This document shows, piece after piece, positions 15,601 through 30,600 of a DNA stretch of 64,000 bases. Each line of letters starts with the position of its first letter. Positions within the stretch are counted from its first letter, which is position 1. The notes beneath the pieces were generated by a model that did not search any database, had not been told where the DNA came from, and worked only from the letters and a program-made list of their open reading frames with translations. A program made the translations under genes and the position numbers. This DNA is from Epinephelus fuscoguttatus (lineage: Eukaryota > Chordata > Actinopteri > Perciformes > Serranidae). The DNA lies in NCBI RefSeq assembly GCF_011397635.1, contig NC_064755.1, positions 17,033,282 through 17,097,281 on the forward strand. The letters run 5' to 3'.

Positions 15601-18600
15601 CTGTCTTACCCACAAATTTCAGGGCGTAGGTTTCAAGGAGTGTAACATCAGTAGACTATAAGCTGTAGATGGGTGCTTCCAACACAGTGACAAAGGGAAA
15701 CATACGTTGAACACTTGACCCTCGGGAAAAATGCTGAGAATACAAAACCCTTTAAAAGGTCTCCTTAATGTATCATGTTAAGAGGATATTGAGCTGGAAA
15801 ACATAGGACTCACTTTAGGCTGCCTTAGAAAATGAAGTTGATTAGCTGCATCTGAATTCATTAAAGATGCTCATGAATTTATATTTAATATGTTGTGTGC
15901 ACAAGATAATTAACCTGTTTGCGCAAGATAAAAAAAATATCACCTTTTGGGACTTTAGGGCTCGTAGTACTAGTTTAAGAATACCATCTAGTATGTTAAC
16001 ACTAGTTTCATATAGTTACATGTATGTGCATACATACAGTATGTTAGAAAATTGTACTTAATTAGTGCATTTTTTTGTACATAACATGCCCCTTAATATA
16101 TTCTTTAGTGTGAAGATTAAACAGGTTACCTATAGTTGTGTCTTTGGAATCAGTCAAAGCGTAATGATTTTCATGTGTCCTGCAGCGGTACATCACACTG
16201 CATGTCAGTCATAATACCAGAATCCACTAGGTGGGGCAAAGGACCATGTTTTTAAACTGTCAGAGCGCTTGCATATCAGTCACTAATAAATCAGTGTCAC
16301 CCAGATGGACATTAAATAAAAGAAATAACTGTTGTCATTAAAGAAAAAAACTTACCTTGTTAGATGGATGCTTTAATACATAGTTTATTATGACAGACAT
16401 CCATTACACTTTGTAACTATCCCAGGTGAGGGTCATCTCCTGTCTAACATCTGGATAAAACCCAGAGAGACACAGTCAAAACAAAACACAATAATTCAGT
16501 GCTTCCCACGTGATTAGAGTGCAGTCCTTTTTTCCTCAGCAGCAGTTTGTGAAGTTTAAATTGCAAGGTGGATATTTGATTAGTTGATCTGGTGAGAACA
16601 AATCAGATTGATGGATGAGAGGAGCAGCTGTTGGTGAGTGAAAGCAAACTTGTAAGGTTAAGTTTCAACTTAACTGCGCCTGGTGTTCTGCTGCTCTGCC
16701 TCGGTCCTGAGTATGCTCTGCGCTCCAAACAGACTGTATGTTGCAATAAATAACTGAACTGTTAATATATATTCCAACAGCACTCCTAATGAACAGCCCA
16801 GTTCCAAAAATTTAATATCAAAACATGGCAGAAGATGTTTTGATGGCAGCGGGCTGCCTTGAATACATGAATGTGTGGGAAACCCTGCTATTACTTATAA
16901 ATAATTACTTCTATAGAAAGAATTCTACATTCAAATGAATATTGTTGTATGCTTAATTACCTTCAAAATGGATGGTTGTGCAGGTTAACTTAAGATATAT
17001 TTTATTAGTCATTATGTATTTGTTTTTATTTAGCAGCAGTCATACAGATAAATATTGTGGCATAAAGATAGCAGCAGATGGGCTGTATATAGGATGTCTA
17101 GCTGAGGCTAATATGCAGTCCCCTTCCCTGATAAGGCTTTAAACTGATTCTGAAACAACAGACAGAACAGATAATAAACGACTATGTACATGTGTATATG
17201 CACGTTGGATACATCTGTATATATTGTACATGACTGTGTAGACATTAACATGCAGATGTGAAAGCTAAACTCAATTATGTAAATGACTAAAGCATCAAAA
17301 TGTCACTAAATAGACTCAGATCAATAAATCATATTGTGGCTGGTATACTCAGACAGGGATTTAAATTGTTGTTGTAGCAATAACTCCATCTCTGATTTGG
17401 TTTGATATATTGAAAGTGAAGGTGTCATCCATAATATCCTATCCTGTGTTGATTTATAGGTTGGAGATGAGATTGTGCGCATCAATGGATACTCCATCTC
17501 CTCCTGCATCCACGAGGAGGTCATCAGTCTCATCAAGACAAAGAAGATTGTATCACTCAAAGTCAGGCGTACGTCAAACACAAACTCATCTCCAACAACA
17601 GTAAAATCATTCATATGCATCAAAATGAATATTGTTTAACATCTGTGCCAACATTCATTTGATTTTATTTGTTTCATTCTATCTGTGCAGATGTGGGGAT
17701 GATCCCAGTGAAAAGGTAAAATAATTGATATGGTAATAAACAGCCTGTACATACCTGACATTTATGTACGTCTCGGTGATCCAAACACAGACGGACAGCC
17801 GAGACACATCGCTGTTCGCGTCTGTGTCTATTGTGCGTCTCCAGCTGACCACTTGTGTTCAGATTTCAATAATTGCCTATGCTACTTATGCAAGAAGGGC
17901 CCCGCGCACACACTCAGTAGCATGCTTGCAAGTCACATTAACAGTTGTGATGGGACAGTTGGAGATATCAATGTTAACAGAATCACAATGCGTCTCTTTC
18001 CAAAGGGCAAAATGTTGGACAGTTACGCAACATTCTTCCAGCTTGTCGTAAAATGGGCACGTTACAGAGTGATAGTGTGCAGTCGCCAAAACAATCACTA
18101 CTTCCTGCACTGATGAGGTAGCCATTGTTGGGGACGCATCAATATGCATTAGCGTTTACACCACAAAAGATACCTGGTCAGATTTGTCCCAGATCACCTT
18201 GGCAAGTGGTTTGAGTGATTGGTGTCTTGGTGGTCCTTAACACTTGTATTTAGCGCTGTTCACTTGTGATCAGATCACCCAAGACCAGGTTATTACCAGG
18301 TATAAACAGGACCATAATTTCTACTTGCTGATTGAATGGTAAAATGAGGATTTAATGTGCTGAGATGACATCAGAGATCTCTATGTTCTCATTTGCTTTT
18401 TTTCTATCACTCCAGCTCATCAGACGAACCCCTCAAGTGGCAGTTTGTCGACCAGTTTGTGTCTGAGTCAGGGGTAGGAGACAAATTTAGTTTTTGCTGC
18501 CTGTCATGTTTCAGTTTTAAAAGTTGTATCGCATCAGCTGACAGCCTGTTGTCTTTCTTTACTGCTCCAGGAGAAAAAAAGCAGTGTTGCAGGCCTGGCG

Positions 18601-21600
18601 TCCATTGGAGGCAAAGAAATCAAGGAGAAGAAGGTTTTCCTCAGCCTGGTGGGCACCAAGGGTATGGGCATCAGCATCTCCAGTGGTCCAACCCAGAAGC
18701 CTGGTATCTACATCAGTAACGTCAAACCAGGCTCCCTCTCTGCAGAAGTTGGACTTGAGGTGAATGCTCAAAATGATCGAAACACTTCTGTGAAACTGTG
18801 AGACTCATATACCTGCCTGCCGTTAACTGCATCATTGTCTTCTCCTCAAATGTAGGTTGGAGACCAGATTGTGGAGGTGAACGGGGTGGATTTCACCAAT
18901 GCGGACCACAAAGAGGTGAATTTTGCTTAACTTAATTATTTGTCCACTCACAGTAATGACAGCTGGAGTCTAAAGTCTTTTTTTTTTTTTTTTTAACATT
19001 AATTCACAATTTTGTACATTTTGTCCTTTTCATCCAGAGCACCCACAGCACCATGAAGGCATCTGTTTAAATTATGCTTGCGTTGGCGGCAGTGTTTGTT
19101 CCATGCTCAGCTTCCTGAGCTGCCGAACCACAGCCAAATTAATGTTTATCCAGCCAAAATGGTTTGGCAACGGAAAAAAACCCTTCATGGACTATTAGTT
19201 ATTTGCTAAAGTGGCTGAAGGTGTAAACAAAGCCTGCAGTATTTACCAGGAGTTGGTGATAATCTCACACCTTGATAGCACATACTCCTCACAGGCCACA
19301 GAGAACTGTCTCTCTAAGAGACCCTTAATTTTATTCAATAAATATGTCCTAAAAATTGAAGTTTTCTGTTATTATGTGCCCAGGCGGTGAGAGTCCTGAA
19401 GAGCAGCAGGAGTCTGACTATTACTGTTCTCACAGGAGCTGTAAGTACACTATAACGGCATTACGTTTAATAAAAAATAATACTGATTTATGAGGCATTT
19501 AATAATACGATCTCTTTTGCAACTCTTTTTCTGATTTTTCTCATCTAACTCATGGCTGAATTCACTCAAAGTTAGAACACATAATGCCACTTCATAGGCT
19601 AACTTTGATAATTTTCAACCTAGAGCCTATTTCCCCATGTTTTTGTGTGACTAATGGAGACAACAAATCTGAAATTGGTCCAGTATTGAGTGAAAACACT
19701 GCAGGTGGCAGCAGCCAAACAGGCTGTGAAGTAACCACATGGGGCATTTGTTCACCACCAGTTTACATCCACTAAAAGCTTTTGCCACTGACATGTTCAG
19801 ATTATTATTCTAAGTGTCTGACAATGTTGTGGAGAGGACCCCTACTGTGAAAAACCTTTTTTTGTGAAAGAGTAAGATCCATTTTGTTTCACTACAAAAA
19901 GCCCTGAAATTGCCGTTAACAATGCCACCAGATTCCATTTAAATAAACTGTAACTTTAAAACCATAAAACACACTTCATTCAAAGTTGACAGAGACAAAA
20001 TAAAACTCACACAAACCATCTTGGTTCATCTTTGCACTGTTTCAGCAATCTCCAACTCTGGTTTGTGTGGAAAAAACCTTAATTCACCAGTAAGGTGTCA
20101 AAAAATGTAACATGGCATGTGGTGGGTTTGGCAATAGTGATTTCAGGGCTGCTTCTGGTTAAACAGGAAGGATCTTACTCTTGAACAAAAAGGTCGACCT
20201 CTGGATCCTTTCCATCGTCAGACACTTGAAATAACAATCGTAGCCTGTCAGTGGCAAAAACAAGCCTTTTCAGTGACTGTATATTGGCAACGTACAAATG
20301 CCCTGAGTGGTTACATTTGAGCCTGTTTCTCCACAGCCTGCAGCCCTCTTGCTTATTACTGGACCAGTTTCAGATAGTGTTGATCCCATTAGTCACCTTG
20401 ACATGAAAACGGGGAAAAAATGCCCAGGGTAAAAAATACCCAAGATACCCTTTAAGATACATATGATTACATCTGCACACACAGCCCTTTAAAAATAATA
20501 ATCCTAGATAAAGTGTGTATATGTGTGTTGCTGTATATAAACTGGTTAGAACTGTTGTCTGTATTGTGATTGGGATCCTAGAATAATATGTTGATAAGGG
20601 AAAACCTGGAATGCAGGTGATATCTGATGACACCTTTAAAATTGATTTATCTCGGCAACACAGGTAATGTCACACTATTGTGCCATTTTGTTCTGGATAC
20701 ATCACATTACCTAGCCTGTGCCTCCGCTCTGCTGTCTGCATGAGCGACATTTATCATCAGTCAAGTCCCTCGACAGGTTGTTTGCCTCGGGACTCAGTCA
20801 CAGTGTCTGTGTGACTGAGACAAGCTGTCCCCTCTTATTTACTGTTTTTCTTGGTGCCTGTCTAATGCGTTTATTTAGGGAACCCTGCAATAGTAGATAT
20901 TTGGGACTGTATACAATACAGGATTTCTAGTATGTATTCTGTACGTTTTTGTGCCTGCTTATGTATAATGATTATATGCTAATTATAGAAATTGCTCATG
21001 CACCATAGAGCAATGATTCTTAGGTTGTGAGTGAGGCTTCAAAGATGTCAAGTGACAAAAACAGATATCTCCCCTCTGTCTCTTTGGTCGGGGAGACAGT
21101 TTTGAGTTTGCCTGCCGGTCTCCAGGGCCAAAAAGTTTGAGGACCCCTGTTGTACACAATGTCTTTCCCTGATTGCCATGTCTGGCTGTTGTCACCCTCT
21201 CAGGGCAGCGAGCTGTTCATGACAGATGAGGAGCGTCTGGCAGTGGAGGCCCGCAGGGAGCTGGAGAGGCAGGAGCTGATGCACCAGAAGAGGGTGGCAC
21301 TAGAGACCAACAAAATCATTAAAGAGCAGCAGGAGAAGGAGAAGCAGTGAGTCACTCACATAACTCTCCTGTTCTTGAAATGTACCCTATGTTTGTTGTA
21401 TGGCAGAAAACTGACAGTTTTTATACCTGTAGACAAGACTGATGTTTCAATTCACTTCAATTAACAAAAACCTTATTTATCCCTGAGGGGCAGTTCCTTG
21501 GGCAGGCATAGTAAAAGAAACATAAAACAGGACATGAGGACAAAACATAACGACACCAGACAAGCACTGAAAGTACACAACCAACATCATACTTTATAGT

Positions 21601-24600
21601 ATAGTATACAATACAAAGATAAACCATGTCTATGTCAATGACAAATACATTTCACTTTTAATTTCACTTTAAATTTAGCAAATCACTTGATGTATTCATA
21701 CAGGGTTTAACCCAATATGAAGTCACATTAATATGATATTGAAAACAGAATTTCAGTTTTAAACCGAGTGAGACATACACAGAGTACATGCTCTGCATCT
21801 GCAAAGAAGCTCTACAAGTTCACTAGTGTTAATTCCAGCTGCCCAGTAAATTACTAACTAAAAAGTGGCCCTATAAAAATGCTTTACTGACCAGAAGCAG
21901 GTGATTATTTTCAGAAACTGGCTGACATTTTGATACAGCTCAACACAAATAGTGCCCAGTACCTTTTTAACCACTGTCAGCTGGAAGGCTTAGTTTGTCT
22001 TACTATCCTGGGGAATCACTCAATAGTAAAGGTGCTGACTGACATTACTTTGACATTTTCCAGAAATCCCTCTGTGCATTTTAAAAGGCACCCCCCACCA
22101 TTTGTAGCCAAATTATTGATTTACAATAGCCTGATTCTTTCCTTTGTATATCAGACCTTTCCTGTCACCCCAAATTCAAATACCTCAGATGCATTCAGGC
22201 TATTGCATTACTTCCTTTCACCACAACACAAACTGAATACTCTACATGTGTGATTGAAAATAAAATCCCTATCAACCAGGCATATATGGAGGACCACAAG
22301 AGTCAATGAAATAATAAAATACTATTAAAGCATTTCATTAATGAATTACTAACTGTACAATAAAAAAGCATAATAAAGTTGGTCACAAAAAATGTATTTA
22401 TCTATATAAGTACTTGACTGGAATTTGTATTCTTAATTCAGTTTATAACTGAGTTATTTATTTCTCTTTTTGTATTAGCATTTTTAATTCCATTATTTAT
22501 TTATTTATTAATGTATTTTTAAATGATGTACTAATTGACTTTTATTTGTTGTTTTTGTAGATCTTTTTGAATTTGAAATATTTGTTAATGGATTGATATT
22601 TTATTTGTAAATTCTTTTTTAAAAAAAATGTACATTCCTCTTTTTATTTTCCATTAAAATATCAAAGTAATTAGTTACTTTTCTTTAGTTGAGTTATTAA
22701 TAGATTAATACATACATTTGTTAACATAGTAATCGTTGAAGAGAGAGGAGGAGCGCACACCAGGGTTGGAGAGGTGCTGACCATTGACGAAAATATATAA
22801 ATTTGAAAAAAAAGATGTCAGGCGCACACTCTAAGACTCGATGCAAAAATATTTTCTTTTATTATTTTAGACCATCTTCATCAGAGTTTTACCTATTTTT
22901 ATTGTACAATTAATCATTAATTAATAAAATGCTTTATTACTGTTTGACACTTGTGGTCCTCCATAGCCATGTATTTTACAATCGTGTATCTACATAAATC
23001 AGGTGCAAAGAAAGTAAACAGGACCTACATTGATTTTCCGTTTAACCGAGGACCATATATTGCTCTGTTGTTACATCACTATATAGATTTATGTTCACTT
23101 TAATATATCACATTCCTCCCATGCGTTTGTAAATTCAGGACACACTCAGATTTCTCGGTGCTTTGATGCCTGTGATATCTGGGAATGAATAATGGGGCTG
23201 CATATCACATTTTGCAGGGCTGACACTCTCACCAGCACTAGAATTAAAGTCATATATTCTGTATTTATGGCCTTGTGCTGTAGCATGTTGTGCGAACAGA
23301 GTTTTATTTTGTATATTTATCATGTGTTTAACAGGAGGAAGATGGAGATCTCTCAGAAGGCTGCAGAGGAAGAGGAGCGCTATAAAAAAGAGATGGAGAG
23401 GTGTATAATTTTTTTTTAATGTCCTCGAAATACAATGTACTTTTGGCATGTATAAAATATCACATCTCTTATATGTGTTGTCGCTCTCTGTAGAATTGAG
23501 ACGATGGAGAGGAAGCACAACAGAGAGTGGGAGGAGGACTGGGGAGCCAAAGACAGGCCCAAGAGCCCTAAGAGCCCCCGCACTCCAAAGAGCCCATCAC
23601 CCGCCCCACCTGAGACAAAACCCCACAAGGCCAAGAGTTCTCGTAAGGACACCTGAAAGAGTCTTTGTCCTGAAATGCATGAATCCTGAGTTTTAGAAGT
23701 AAACTCTTGCCTGGGTTTCACCTTATTTCCCCTCTTCCTCTCCTCTGCACGCTCTCTCTGTCTCTTTCTGTCACTTCTGTGTGCCGTGCTGCTTTTTATG
23801 GCCTCTCCTCTAAGCTGATGAAGCCAACTCCTTTACAGAGGAAGACGAGGAGGAAGAGCACGACAGACAAGTGAGTCTGGAGCCTCAGCTGCCATTGTCA
23901 CAGCTGTTCGTGCAAAACAGCGTACACACAGACAAGTGCTAAATTTCCTTTGACAACCAAAATGCAGCCATTGGAGACTGTGTTTTCAGTATCATGGCTT
24001 AGCTGCTTTTTTCTAGATGCTGCTGAAAATTAATGGAATACAACCACAATCCAGCTGTTGAAAGCTGTGGGGGTTTTATTGCATCACTGAAATGCAGTTG
24101 GCATCTTTGGTATTTGTAATTCTGAGAGCCTGAATGGAGCAGGCTTAATCTGTTTCTCATTTTTCTCTTTGACTGCTGTGTTGTGGTTCTGTAGTGTAAT
24201 GGTTGTTTTAAAATAGATGCACTGCTTGGAGTTCGCTGACACTGTGTTGTAACCTTGGATCTGATTTAACAAACTTGTGAGCGTGACCTGTGTTCATCTC
24301 CATCCTTAGCATTTGGCTGGTTTTACCGATATGAGGGGAAACTGCCGTCAATCCGCAAGGTACTGTCAGCTGCCTGAGTTCAGTGTGGTGTTGGCTTCAA
24401 AGCAAAGATAACCGGCACTTATGTCATCAGCCCAAAGTGGCTGTTACATATTCAAAGCCAGAGCTTTTGTCTTTGGAAATATTTATAAAACTGTTGTTGT
24501 TTGCTGGGCTTTTATCCATCACACACAGTGTGGTGTCACCAGCTATTTATGCATGTCTTGCTGTGTGGTTTGGAGTGGCAGATCTGTCTGTCCCCTGCGT

Positions 24601-27600
24601 TTTTATTTTGACTAACTGATGACACTTCAGAAAGGAGAAAAGAAGAAGAAAAAGAAGAAAGTGTCCAACACGGACACACTGCAGGAGCAGAGAAAGAGCA
24701 AGAAGGAGATGGAGTTTGAGCTGAAACTCGCCAAAGAGAAGGAAGAGATGTATGAGCGAGAGAAGCAGCTAAAGATCAATCGGCTGGTTCAGGAGGTACG
24801 AAAAAAGAAGGGCTTACCAAAGCATGTGGAGTGGACTTCAACCATTTGACATATATGATGTAATTTATGGCAACGTAGTTGTGGTTTTAACCAAATGCAG
24901 CCTTGTTGTTTATCTTGTGATGCAAAGTTTAAAGCTGAGCGTGAAAACATGCGTGTATGTGGCTCATTCTTATTGTCTGATGCTGCCCGGTTTTGCATCA
25001 TGCCAGGTCTCAGAGACGGAGAGAGAAGACCTCGAGGAGTCTGAGAAAGTGCAACACTGGGTGGAGCGTCTTTGTCAGACTCGGTTGGAGCAGATATCCT
25101 GTGTGGAGAATGAATCCCCAGAGGTACAGAGAGAGACCTCTACTGTCAGAATCTCTCTGCACTTAGAGCTCTTTAACAATGTTTTGTTTTAGCATAAAAT
25201 GTTATATAATGGTTATGGTTATATAATGATTTTTTGTGCGAACAACATAACTTCACAAGAAAATGAACTTTACCTATATCACCTTTAGGGGCTCCATGTT
25301 TTACCATGTCATAAGCTAATTTCTTTTACTGTTGCAAGGAGATAGATATAGAGCTCTAATACAATTACATAGCATTAATGATAACAGCACTGAGGCCCCT
25401 TTTTCCACCATGTTAAGTTGGTGACTGAGTATAATGACCTGGAGAAGGTCAGATCAGAAAGCTTTTATGGTACATTTTATTAATAAGTGCCTTTCAAATC
25501 ACCCAAGGACACTTTACAAAACCAGATAACAGCAAACAATAATGATAATAACAGGAGCAATAACAGCAATAATGACATACATACACAGATAAAAGAATAC
25601 ATTCACAAAAGCACATTATGAAGCACTAAGAAAGGCTAGTCTGAAAAGATGAGTTTTTAGTTGCCACTTGAATGAAGCACTGGCACAGACCCTGAGGGAG
25701 AGCATTTCACAGATTAGGGCCAGCCACACCAAAAGCTCTGTCATCCATAGTGCGTAGCCTGGAGGGAGGAGTGGAGAGTAAATGGGCGAAAGACGAATGG
25801 AGCAAGTGAGTAGGTGTGTATGCACTGAGGAGATTGGAAAGCTGGTGAACTGCCAAGCCATGAAGGGATTTATGAACAAGGAGAAGTACTTAAGAACAGT
25901 GTTTAACTGGGAGCCAGTGAAGTTGCTGAAGGGCAGGTGCAGGTGTGATGTGTTCCCATCTGTTAGAATGGTGGAGTTTCCCTCCTATGCGTGCCATTTT
26001 GTCACTTATTTAATTTCAAATATTTAGTTACATGATTTACGTGATGCATGAGATGAGGCAAAAGAGTGTGTAGTTGGAAATTTTATTTTCACCTGCTTAT
26101 TCCTTAATAAATAAATAAATGATCTTTCAGCACTTTGAATCAGTAGGAAAGTACGAGAGAGAAATCAGAGTAGTAAAACATGTCACTTTTCGAGTTTAAA
26201 ATACCACAAAATGAGAAAAAAGATCATAATTACATATTAAGAATAATACCCACACTCTGTTATCTCATTCCTATTTTTTAATTCTACATGAACGTGACAA
26301 TATGCTAAAACAAGATTCCTGTGTACAATAAAAGAAAACATGGAATGCAACAGTAGTCTGCAGGAGAGAGTTTATGGATGCACGTTTGCCTCCTTATAAT
26401 TGCTGAAGTTGATTAATAGGTCTCATGTCGTTGTGACTTTAAGCTCTCCCCGCCACGCTCTCCTGCCTCGGAGCCCAAGGTGAAGCGTTTCCCTGGCGGC
26501 CTCCACCTAGCCACCACTGATCTGGACGACATTAACCTGGATGAGGTGGATCAGAGCCTGAGGGGCCCTCTGAAGAAACTGGCCCCCACCCAGCCCACCA
26601 CTAGCCAGCCTCCCCCTCCCTTGCCTCTACCTCCACCCTCCCCTAAGCTGAACCCCACAATACCCAACTACTCCCCCCCCACCTCTAGAGCATCCCCACA
26701 GTGGCGGCCTCCGTCTCCACCCAGCGCCAGAAAACCTCCCTCTGCCCCGTCTACCTTGACCAACAAGGGGCGCAGGCCTCATCCTCAGCCTCATCCTCAG
26801 CCTCCCCAGCCCCCACCTTCCTCCCACTATCCTCCTCCATCTCAGTCGTCATGGCCCCCATCTTCCCCTCAGCCTGTTCCACGGCCTCCTCCGCCGCCAC
26901 CTCCTCCTCCGCCACCTCCTCCGCCTCCCCCTCCGCCGCCACCCCCACAACACTCGGAAGAAAGAGTAGGAACCCTCAGCGGGTACCGCCAGCATCATCA
27001 CCATCACCTCCAGCACCCTCCCAGTCCTCCAGAGCGCAGGAGTGAGTGGGAGGCAGGTGGCTATCTCCCAAGAGGAGGAATTTACTCCTCCAACACCAGT
27101 GAAATGTCGTATCCCTCCAGTCCAAAGGTTAGAGATTCTCATCTGAGATCGTTAATGTGACAGATTGGCTTTTCCTCTTTGTGTTACTGACTTGCATTGT
27201 TCAACTGATGGAAAGGATTTTGTTTTCCATCTATGAGTAAAAGCTGCATCAGCAGTTCAAGAAATATGTAGAACACTCAGAGAGTTGATGCATTTTCAAG
27301 GCTGCAAGACTCTCAGGCTTACATGCATGTTCTGTTTTATGTATTGGGATGTTTTATGCATGAAGAGAGAGCGATACATCGTATTAGCATGATTGAATTG
27401 TCTAGTCATTGATTTACAATTTACTCCAGCTGAGGCAAAGCCACTCAGAGATGGACTAAGGTGTTATTGATGTTTGCTTGTAGCTGTGTGGATTGTTTTA
27501 CTGAAGTGTTGCATGGTGTGTGGTGGTGATGGAAGCAGTTTGGTATTGCTCATGAGAGTAGCAGATTTAAAAAAAAATATGCATGTGTGCTCTTGTTGGT

Positions 27601-30600
27601 TTGCATTTCATCATTTGCATTTCATCCAATGGATTATGCATTGAATGCTTCAGAATCCTCAGCCATGCTGTGATATCTGTGGGAATGGGAGTGAGCCTGG
27701 GTGTGTGTTGCATTGATATTCCTACAGTGCTCTGTGTGTGCCTTGGGGCTGGAAGATTGATTTTATTTTACTGCGGCTCAGGTAATGAGAAATACCTCCC
27801 ATGCCAGTCGAATTTCTACTTCAAGCACCCCCTTGGTAAGTGTCTCTCCATAGAAATTAAACACCCACTCCATTTTTCGTGAAAATTAGGAGCTTCATAA
27901 ATTCATATCCGACTAAAAAGAAATGCTTTTGTTTTAAAATGATTTGTTTAATTTACATAATAGCAACTAGCCCCTAGTCCCCCCAACCAGAGGCGTCAGA
28001 TGGCCCCTGTCATGTCTAAACCTGTCATGCTGCCGCAGTCCCAGACCCACCGACCAGATCCACTCAGACCTGCGCTCCGTTCTGATGGCCTGGTATGAAA
28101 CGCACCACACTGCAGTCATCTCCTCCCTTCGTAAATCGTCCCCGATTCAGCGTAATAGGGTCATAAAGCATTTCAGACATCTGTCACAGCGTGCCATCAT
28201 CTGGGTGAGGGATTCATCTTTGCCTTTTTGTTCCATTCCCGGTGAGTCCTCCAGACTCTCCAGCTGTTTCACAGAGAGCCAATCTGTGATTATTATGTCA
28301 CACATGGAGCCAGTTCTCCTTCCTCTCAACAAGCTCTAATGAAACTGGGCAGATTCTTTATTTTTAAAACTGCATTTACTTTGTAGTAACCATTTCCAGT
28401 AAATCGAAGCCTCACAGTAATAGAGTCACACACTCAGAGCTGAGAGCACAGTCACACATTTCATTAGTTCGGCAGCACCTCTGGAGCTGGAGGTGAAATC
28501 GCTCACCTAGTAGCACCTTGACTGTTGGAGCTGAAGGAGGTGACACCATAAATCATTCATTTTCCCAAGACATGTTGTACCCCAGTTGACAGAATAGTCT
28601 ACAGTGCTGCAGCCCTCAACAATACTATCGATTTTGATTAAAGACAGTTTTATGTGTTGTATTTTATAAGTTGATTTGTAAATACTGACATCAAGAGAAC
28701 TGCTGCTGAACGTTTTGTGCAGCTGTGGTGAGCCATATGTGTAGTATTTGCATCGGATCCCATGACGTAGCTGTTTTATAAAATACTGAATTTTATTTTC
28801 TGTGCTCCTCAATTTAGATTCGAGTGAGCATCAAAAGATGCTCTGCGCTGAGTTGTAGTGGAGCTTCACATCACCACGTATAATAATTGCTTTGGCCTTG
28901 AAACATATGATGAGAGACATACTGTTTTTGAACTGCACTCAAGATTAAATACATGTACTCTGTTCTCTCTGTATACTTTTCTCTCTTCAGAACATGCCAT
29001 GTGAAATTCCTTTTCTTTGACTCACTTATTTCTCCAACTGTCGTCTCTCGTCTCTCCTGTGTCCATGTGTGTATCTCACTCACTTGAGTCGCAGTGCTTA
29101 TCGGGATGTGCAGATTTTCTGGATAGGACAGCGTCTGGGTCCAGACCCAGGAGATAGAGATGGCAGGTTAATAAATGGGACACATTTAGGTCATTTTGCG
29201 AAAAAGTGGGATGTTGTCACTCCCTGCCCCCCCTCAGATCGCCTACTGCTTGTCCCCCATTGGACCTCCATTGTTCCAAATCTATTAAATACATCAGTCA
29301 GCACACTGTTGCATTGGCGGACATGTTCCTCCAAGTCAATCTCACATACATAATCCTGTTTCTGTTAATACTTACTTCAAGTGTGTATTAAGTCAGTGAT
29401 TCCCAAGTGATGCAGCCCTGGGGTCCAGATTTCTCCTTAGTCATTAGTTCAAGGTCCACACAGTTTAGTACATTGGGCAGTAGCCATTGGGTGGCTTTTG
29501 CGTTCGGCCATATTGTCGAGCTAGTTTGCTGTCTCTGTTAAGTAGCTGTCCATAAGTCACTCACTCTACAGCAGGAAATGGCACTTCAAAATAAAAGCTC
29601 TATGTCGGAATGAACTGTACTTAAAAATAAAGTGTGTTTTTTACAAACCTGACACATTTGCGAGTCACTTGTGGTCAGTCCACATGGACCCGCGACCCAC
29701 TTTTGAACTGCATTCCACCAGTTGGGAACCACTGTATTAACTCATGAAGGGAAATAGTGCCCAATGAATGTGCTTGTTTTCCTGTTTGCGATGCATTTGC
29801 TGAAAACGACAGTGGCCAGCTTGTTTTAGGATTTCTTTAGTTTAAAAAATGTAAATTATTCTATTATTAGTGACCTGTTTTTTTATAAAATAACATCTTG
29901 GACAGTAACCAATGGGCTTCTAGTGCCAGAGACAGGGAAGGGAAGTCTTACAGGCACTACATTTAATTCAATTAATTCACTTATTTTATCCACATAGTCC
30001 AATATCACAAATCACAATATGGCTCAAGGGGCTTTATAATCTGTACAACATACGATACGGCATTGTTGGTTTTGGTCTTTTAATGGTATTTCTTGACAGT
30101 TATAAAAATGAAGACAATTGCCAGTCTCAATTTTTGACCACAATAATGATTGAGAATTGGACCAAAACACTTCACATTTTTATGATATTGGCAGTATTAA
30201 ACACTCTTTATTTACTGTTATAAAGAATTCTCTTTGCTTACCCCAAGAGTAGTCAATGGTCACATAACCCAGCACATCACACTGCACACTCACCCTCAAG
30301 TGGTTTAACCTCTCACCTCACTGCAGTGATGTAGAAATGTACAAGAAGGTGTGTCACTACACTGTGACATCGCCGTTGGGTGTGGTTACACATGCAACAG
30401 AGCACACTTCTGACCGCACCTAACCACAGCCATCAGGGCTGAAGGCAGTAAATCACTTCAAGTTCATATACATTAGTTACAGCACAGAAGTGAGGGTTGT
30501 GTTTGTCCTGTTTTTATGTGTTTGCTAAAAGCTGCTACCTGATCTTGTGTTTCAGCCTCCGGAAATGCTGAAACGGATGGTTCCTTTCAACTCATCTTTT

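Noticed and set aside
17730-18113. 127-codon frame with many cysteines in ush1c intron 6
   Set aside because: It lies within an inverted-repeat element. The cysteine spacing fits no zinc-finger pattern and the frame begins in the intron.
26627-27142. Several long open frames on both strands over the harmonin-b proline exon
   Set aside because: They are products of the repetitive CCN composition. Only the frame continuous with neighbouring ush1c exons matches a known protein.
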